A DNA stretch of 64,000 nucleotides from Lentinus brumalis (taxonomy: Eukaryota > Basidiomycota > Agaricomycetes > Polyporales > Polyporaceae), in NCBI GenBank assembly GCA_001792895.1, contig MARA01000036.1, forward strand, positions 62,001 to 126,000. The letters run 5' to 3'. Below are positions 59,833 to 64,000 of this stretch, piece by piece (positions within the stretch are counted from its first letter, which is position 1; each line of letters begins with the position of its first letter). The position numbers and the translations under genes are program-made. The notes below the pieces were generated by a model. It was not told the DNA's origin, searched no databases, and saw nothing but the letters and a program-made list of their open reading frames with translations.

Positions 59833-62800
59833 TTAAAGCGCCTCGCCCATCTGCGGACGTCCGAACGTCGCCTGGCTGGCTTCCCGCACCAGCCTAGGAC
59901 GAGACTGGTCGGCGTCCTCGACGGTGTCGCGTGAATTATCTCCGTAGTAGGCGTTGAGTATCGATAGGTGGCTCGCGGTGATCTGAGAAGGTGGCGCAGG
60001 GAAGTCGGACAGACGCGACATGCCCGAGGTGTTCGTCATGAAGCTCGAGCGTGCAGCGTCTGCCGAAGACAAGGGAACTCCGAGACTGGATTGCTGAGAA
60101 ACGATCCGGCGCGATCGCTCGTCTTCTGGGCTCGTCGGACTGAGCTGATTGTCGTTGTAGTCTATCTCGGCGAGGTGTGTGGAGAAGCGAGCAGGCTGAT
60201 CATGCGCCGGAGGGGTATGGAGGGCTTCGACCTCGCCGACGCGAACGTCTAGGGACACTGTCAGCTCGACGCACGCGACTATGATGAGAAGCACTTACTG
60301 CTACCGTCGTCCTCGATGGGCAGTTCCAGCATCGAGGAAGCACGGGACGATTCGACGTCCTCCGGCACAACGTCGACAGGCTGTGACAAGACCATGTCCT
60401 CGTCAAGTGGCAGCCGCAACGGAGACTGAGCACTACGTAGGTATCCAGACCGCGACGACGACTGCGACAGTACGCCAGGTGGATCAGGGCCAAGGTCATC
60501 AGGACGCTGACCCGCCAGACCTCCATACCGCGTACCCCACATAGGCGACACGCGATCGGCCTCCTCCAACTCATACTCCCGATCCTGCATCTCCTCCATG
60601 TTGACGCTGAGCTGGCGCGCAAGGGTGGTCAGACCACTCAAGCTACGGGTACTGCGCGCGTTGAGCTCAATCGGGATGCTCCCACTCGGGCGGCGAGAGA
60701 CAGGCGGCAGACTATCCTCGGACGACGGCGTTCTGCTCTCCGGCGGACGATAGAACAGGTCCCGGAATCGCTCGAGGTCGTCGGAAGAGTTCATCGGACG
60801 CGGGGACAGCGGTGGTGAGGACTGATTCGAGACAACGCCCGGAGACGAGTCAGTCGAGGTGAAGCTGCGCTCCCGCATCGGCCTAAACGCGGGTGGGTTG
60901 ATACTCGACATGGGCGACGACGCGAGAGTATGGTTGGAGGATCCTTGCGTGATCTCGCGCGACAGCTTCGGGCGTCGGCGGCCGGAGGGGTCCACGCCAG
61001 TACCCAACCTAGAATGAGGATGGAGCATATCTGCCATCTCTTCATCCACTTCCTCGTCAGGACTGATGACCATCCTGTCGCTCGAATCGTCGAGCACGCG
61101 CGTGAACGTCGGGTGCTCTGGGAGGGCAGGTATCTCGTGCTCTTCACTGGTTCCCAGGCCGCTGTCCACGCTGCTCTGTGGCCGGAGCGTCTGGCTGAGG
61201 GCATCCGCAAAGCCCCACTCACTAAGACGATTGTTCGACGATGCGTACGGGTGCGTGGAGGGACCTCCAGAAGTGAGTTCGGACACCCGGATAGGAGGCG
61301 TCGGGATGTAGGGCGAGTACTGAATCTCGTCGGGCATGATCTCGCGGATTGTCCCAGGACTGAGCTCCGCAAACATGCTCGACTTGGGTGAATAGACATC
61401 GAGATGCTTGCTTGGTCGCCGTTTGGGAGGCTTGCTCGGACCAGCATCGGTACCCGTGATGGCGGAGAAGGGGTGTTGCACTTGGGTATACGGCGAGTAC
61501 GGATGGACCATGACAGGTTGCCGGTGCTTCGTAATGCTGTCCCCGCCAGTAGTGCTCGTAGGACTGGGAGCGGTGTCCCCCTGTTGCGCCGTACGAGCAC
61601 TCGGCAGGATCGGCGCTCGACCAGGCTGGTGGTCGTAGTATGAGTACGCTCCCGCACCCTGTGCATATGGATGGTCAGGTATCCGGATCGGCTCCTTCTC
61701 GAACGGATCCTCCCGCGGCACCGGAGACGAAATCGCAATCCCAACGCCCTCCGCAGATGTGGACAGTCCAGATGGCGTCGGCGAAACACCATTCGAGCCG
61801 CCAGGTCCTGTCCCCTGTTCGCCTACGCGCAACCTCCCGCTATCTGGCGTGGTGACCATTACGACACCGCCGTCGCGACCCCGGTGTTCCCGCGCCACTT
61901 GGTCGCGGAGGTGTATGATCTTCGTCCCGTCATGTCGCAGCGCCTCCTCGATGGCAGCACCCTTCTCGTCCAAGGTCCCCCTCTCATCGTCGCTCGGAGA
62001 GCCGCTGATACCACACAAGCCCGCGGCGGTTGTCGCAGTCGTACGAACGATGCGCATCGCTGACTTGCCAAGAGAATGATTACGCCCATGTCCGGGTGTC
62101 CACATGAAGGACTCATCGGAGCGAGGCTGAGAGACGGAGCCCATCGATGCCGAATGACCGTGGTGCGAGCGCGACCTTGGCTGACTGTGGGCATGAGAGG
62201 CAGAGGTGAACGTGCCGAGGGCTGTGGTACCGCCGCCGCTCGACGTCGTGTGTCCGTCAGAGCGTGGTGGACGGACGCGTACGTGAACAGTCGGTCGGCG
62301 TTTCTGGCTCCCAAGCAATGTCACTTCCGCTAACGCCTCGAACGCGCTGGGCTCACGCGCATGCGACCGTACACGCGCCCCGATCGACTTCGACCGCGCA
62401 CGAGACACCGTCCGCGCACGAGAGTCCGCGAACGATTTGGCGGCTTGCCGTTGCCACGCCTGGCGGTCCGCCTCCAGTCTCTTCCCATCCTCGAGGACCC
62501 TGCGCAGTAAAGTGTCAGTCAACCACACGATGCGCACGCGTCGTGTCAGAAGAAACGCGCGTGAAACTATAAGGTGAGCTCACTTTGCCAGCGACGGGAC
62601 TGGGCTGGGCAACGCCAAGTCATCTAGCGCCCAACTCTTCGGGCGGAACGGTTTCAGGTGCGTGTCCGCGTTCGCCACGATTGGGGGCGGATTCGTGTTT
62701 GCCCGAACTGGCTGCGGCTGCGCGATGTTTGACGGGCCCGGCTCGGGGCGACGCTCTTGTCTCATAGGCACGAAGCGCGGTGGCGACGGGGGTTCCGGGC

Positions 62801-63820
62801 GCGAGCTGAGCTGTATAGCTGACTGCGACTTCTTCAACGACTTCACCGTCGCCGCACCTGCCTGCTCCTCCACGTCCGGCCCCGTACCAGGCGGCCATAT
62901 CGGACTCCCCGGCGGACTCACTATACGCCCGCTGCCCCCCTCGCTGTCCATCACCCGGAGCGCGAACCTCGGACGTGGGAGGATCAGCGCGTCGCACCAT
63001 GTCTCCGCTGAGAACCAGCGTTGCTTGCCCTTGGGCAGGACGGAGCCCGTTCCCGTGGCGGCTCGCAGATTCGGGGTCGACATGGAAGCCTTGATACTCA
63101 GCCGGGAGGGCTTCCGAGCTGGCAGCAGGTACGCAGGTGCGGTGGGCTTTCTCGCGAGCGGGTCGAGGAGCTGCACGGAGAACCTGGGGACGCCGTTGTT
63201 TCTCGGTGGGACGACGGGGCTGGAGACGGGTACAGGGGGAGGGGCGGGTGTCGCGTAGGCATAGGGATGGCGGCGGGGAACGCAAGCTGGGAAGTTGATT
63301 CCTGTCTGTTGATACCTTCCTGTGGGACCGGCGGAACGCTATCGAACCTGTCCCCCAGCGTGCCCGCAGACGGCGAATGGTGCAGCGTGCGATTCTTCTG
63401 CTTTCCGAAGGAGAGGATGCTGGCGAGGCTCGCGCGGTGATGCACGGGGGGCTCCTGCGAACGTCGGGGGCGCGCGGGCGCAGGCACGTCCCCGACGCCG
63501 CCCGCCTGGTCGAGCTTGATGAACGCAGCTTGCACGCGAGAGTTCTTGCGCACCGAGTCCCCCGACGGCCGCGACGCGTTCGACATCGCCCGGGCGCGTG
63601 GCCCCCGCTCGTCGCCCTCCATCAACCATCCGCTGACGAGGTGCCCCCAACTGTCCGTGCTCCGCTCTTCCTTCGGTGGCTCGTATGGCCCGTTGTACGG
63701 AATGTACCAGTCTTCGTCTTGAGGTTCCGGAGACAGTGGCGAGGAAGGATTGGACTTGAACGGAAACGCCAGGCGAGATAATCTAGAAAAAGGAGAGGAG
63801 GACTGCGCCTGCGTGGACAT
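59833..63820 (-). CDS. Large Ser/Pro-rich hypothetical protein, probably disordered
   Basis: Three exons: 62584-63820, 60299-62499 and 59833-60248, joined by GT..AG introns with matching phase; about 1,280 residues. The start ATG at 63820 gives MSTQAQSSSPFSRLSRLAFP. An early conserved-looking motif DEDWYIPYNGPYEPPKEE and DSWGHLVSGWL is followed by long Ser/Pro/Arg-rich stretches, an ELEEADRVSPMWGTRYGGL segment and a C-terminus with NAYYGDNSRDTVEDADQSRP. No catalytic motif, signal peptide or membrane span seen. The first exon needs a frame change near 63240, in a C-rich run (minus strand), to reach SVQLLDPLARKPTAPAYLL; a one-base assembly error is the simplest reading. Function unknown; many Ser-Pro sites could be phosphorylated (inference). 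Confidence 0.75.
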
Positions 63821-64000
63821 GGCAAAGGAGCGGGAGCCGCAGCAACGACGCTTGGAGCGTCGAAGACGTTCGGGACGTCGGGGGCAACGTCGAGCTCGTC
63901 GCGGGAGATGATGAGGAGTTTGTTGGGATATTGATGCCGTTAAGCTCGACCTGTAATCCCTTATTATCATACACCGCCTAGATCATAAGTTCAATCTTCC
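63821..64000. other. Upstream region of the last gene
   Basis: 180 bp upstream of the ATG at 63820; AT-rich near 63960. No core promoter element was identified with confidence. Confidence 0.3.

Overview
The window is nuclear DNA from a filamentous fungus, most likely a mushroom-forming basidiomycete (Agaricomycetes; a polypore would fit, but that is inference). The grounds are many short introns of about 50-90 bp with GT..AG ends, GC-rich protein-dense genes, several diverged F-box genes of the kind expanded in Agaricomycetes, and a Tad-like LINE. I see no tRNA or rRNA gene and no CRISPR array.

Left part (1-13 kb). A ZNFX1/NFX1-type RNA helicase with two N-terminal CCCH fingers runs on the minus strand and leaves the window at its 3' end. 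It is divergent from an intact five-exon short-chain dehydrogenase (6684-7637). A minus-strand pair follows: a four-exon F-box gene (9552-10887) and, a few bases behind its stop, an alpha-helical protein gene (about 7869-9546) whose expected start codon reads ATA.

Mobile element (13-20 kb). A full-length non-LTR retrotransposon lies between a perfect 16-bp target-site duplication (13012-13027 and 20182-20197) and ends in a 32-A tail. It carries ORF1 with zinc knuckles, an endonuclease, a reverse transcriptase with YVDD, and RNase H. Its frames are broken at nine or more points, apparently always by indels. On its far side sits a second copy of the helical protein gene (20761-22450), then an uncharacterised helical gene (23346-about 24637).

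Centre (28-48.6 kb). A very large imperfect inverted repeat occupies this region: left arm about 27,995-34,340, right arm about 42,870-48,577. The 8.5-kb spacer contains one convincing gene, a Ser/Pro-rich hypothetical protein at 37337-38581. Short reading frames are conserved at protein level between the arms, so each arm looks like a diverged copy of an unidentified gene locus. The spacer flanks are low-complexity.

Right part (49-64 kb). Two F-box/LRR-like paralogues (49028-50943 and 56143-58169) share an unusual 5' structure with a tiny second exon. A decayed third copy lies at about 58784-59406. Between them are an intronless TetX-like FAD monooxygenase (51379-52575), a short two-exon gene of a probable basidiomycete family (53930-54603) and a hypothetical protein (55058-55543). 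The window ends with a large Ser/Pro-rich, probably disordered protein (59833-63820, minus).

I see no operon-like pathway. The region reads as a few conserved housekeeping-type genes embedded in fast-evolving F-box and helical-protein families and repeats.
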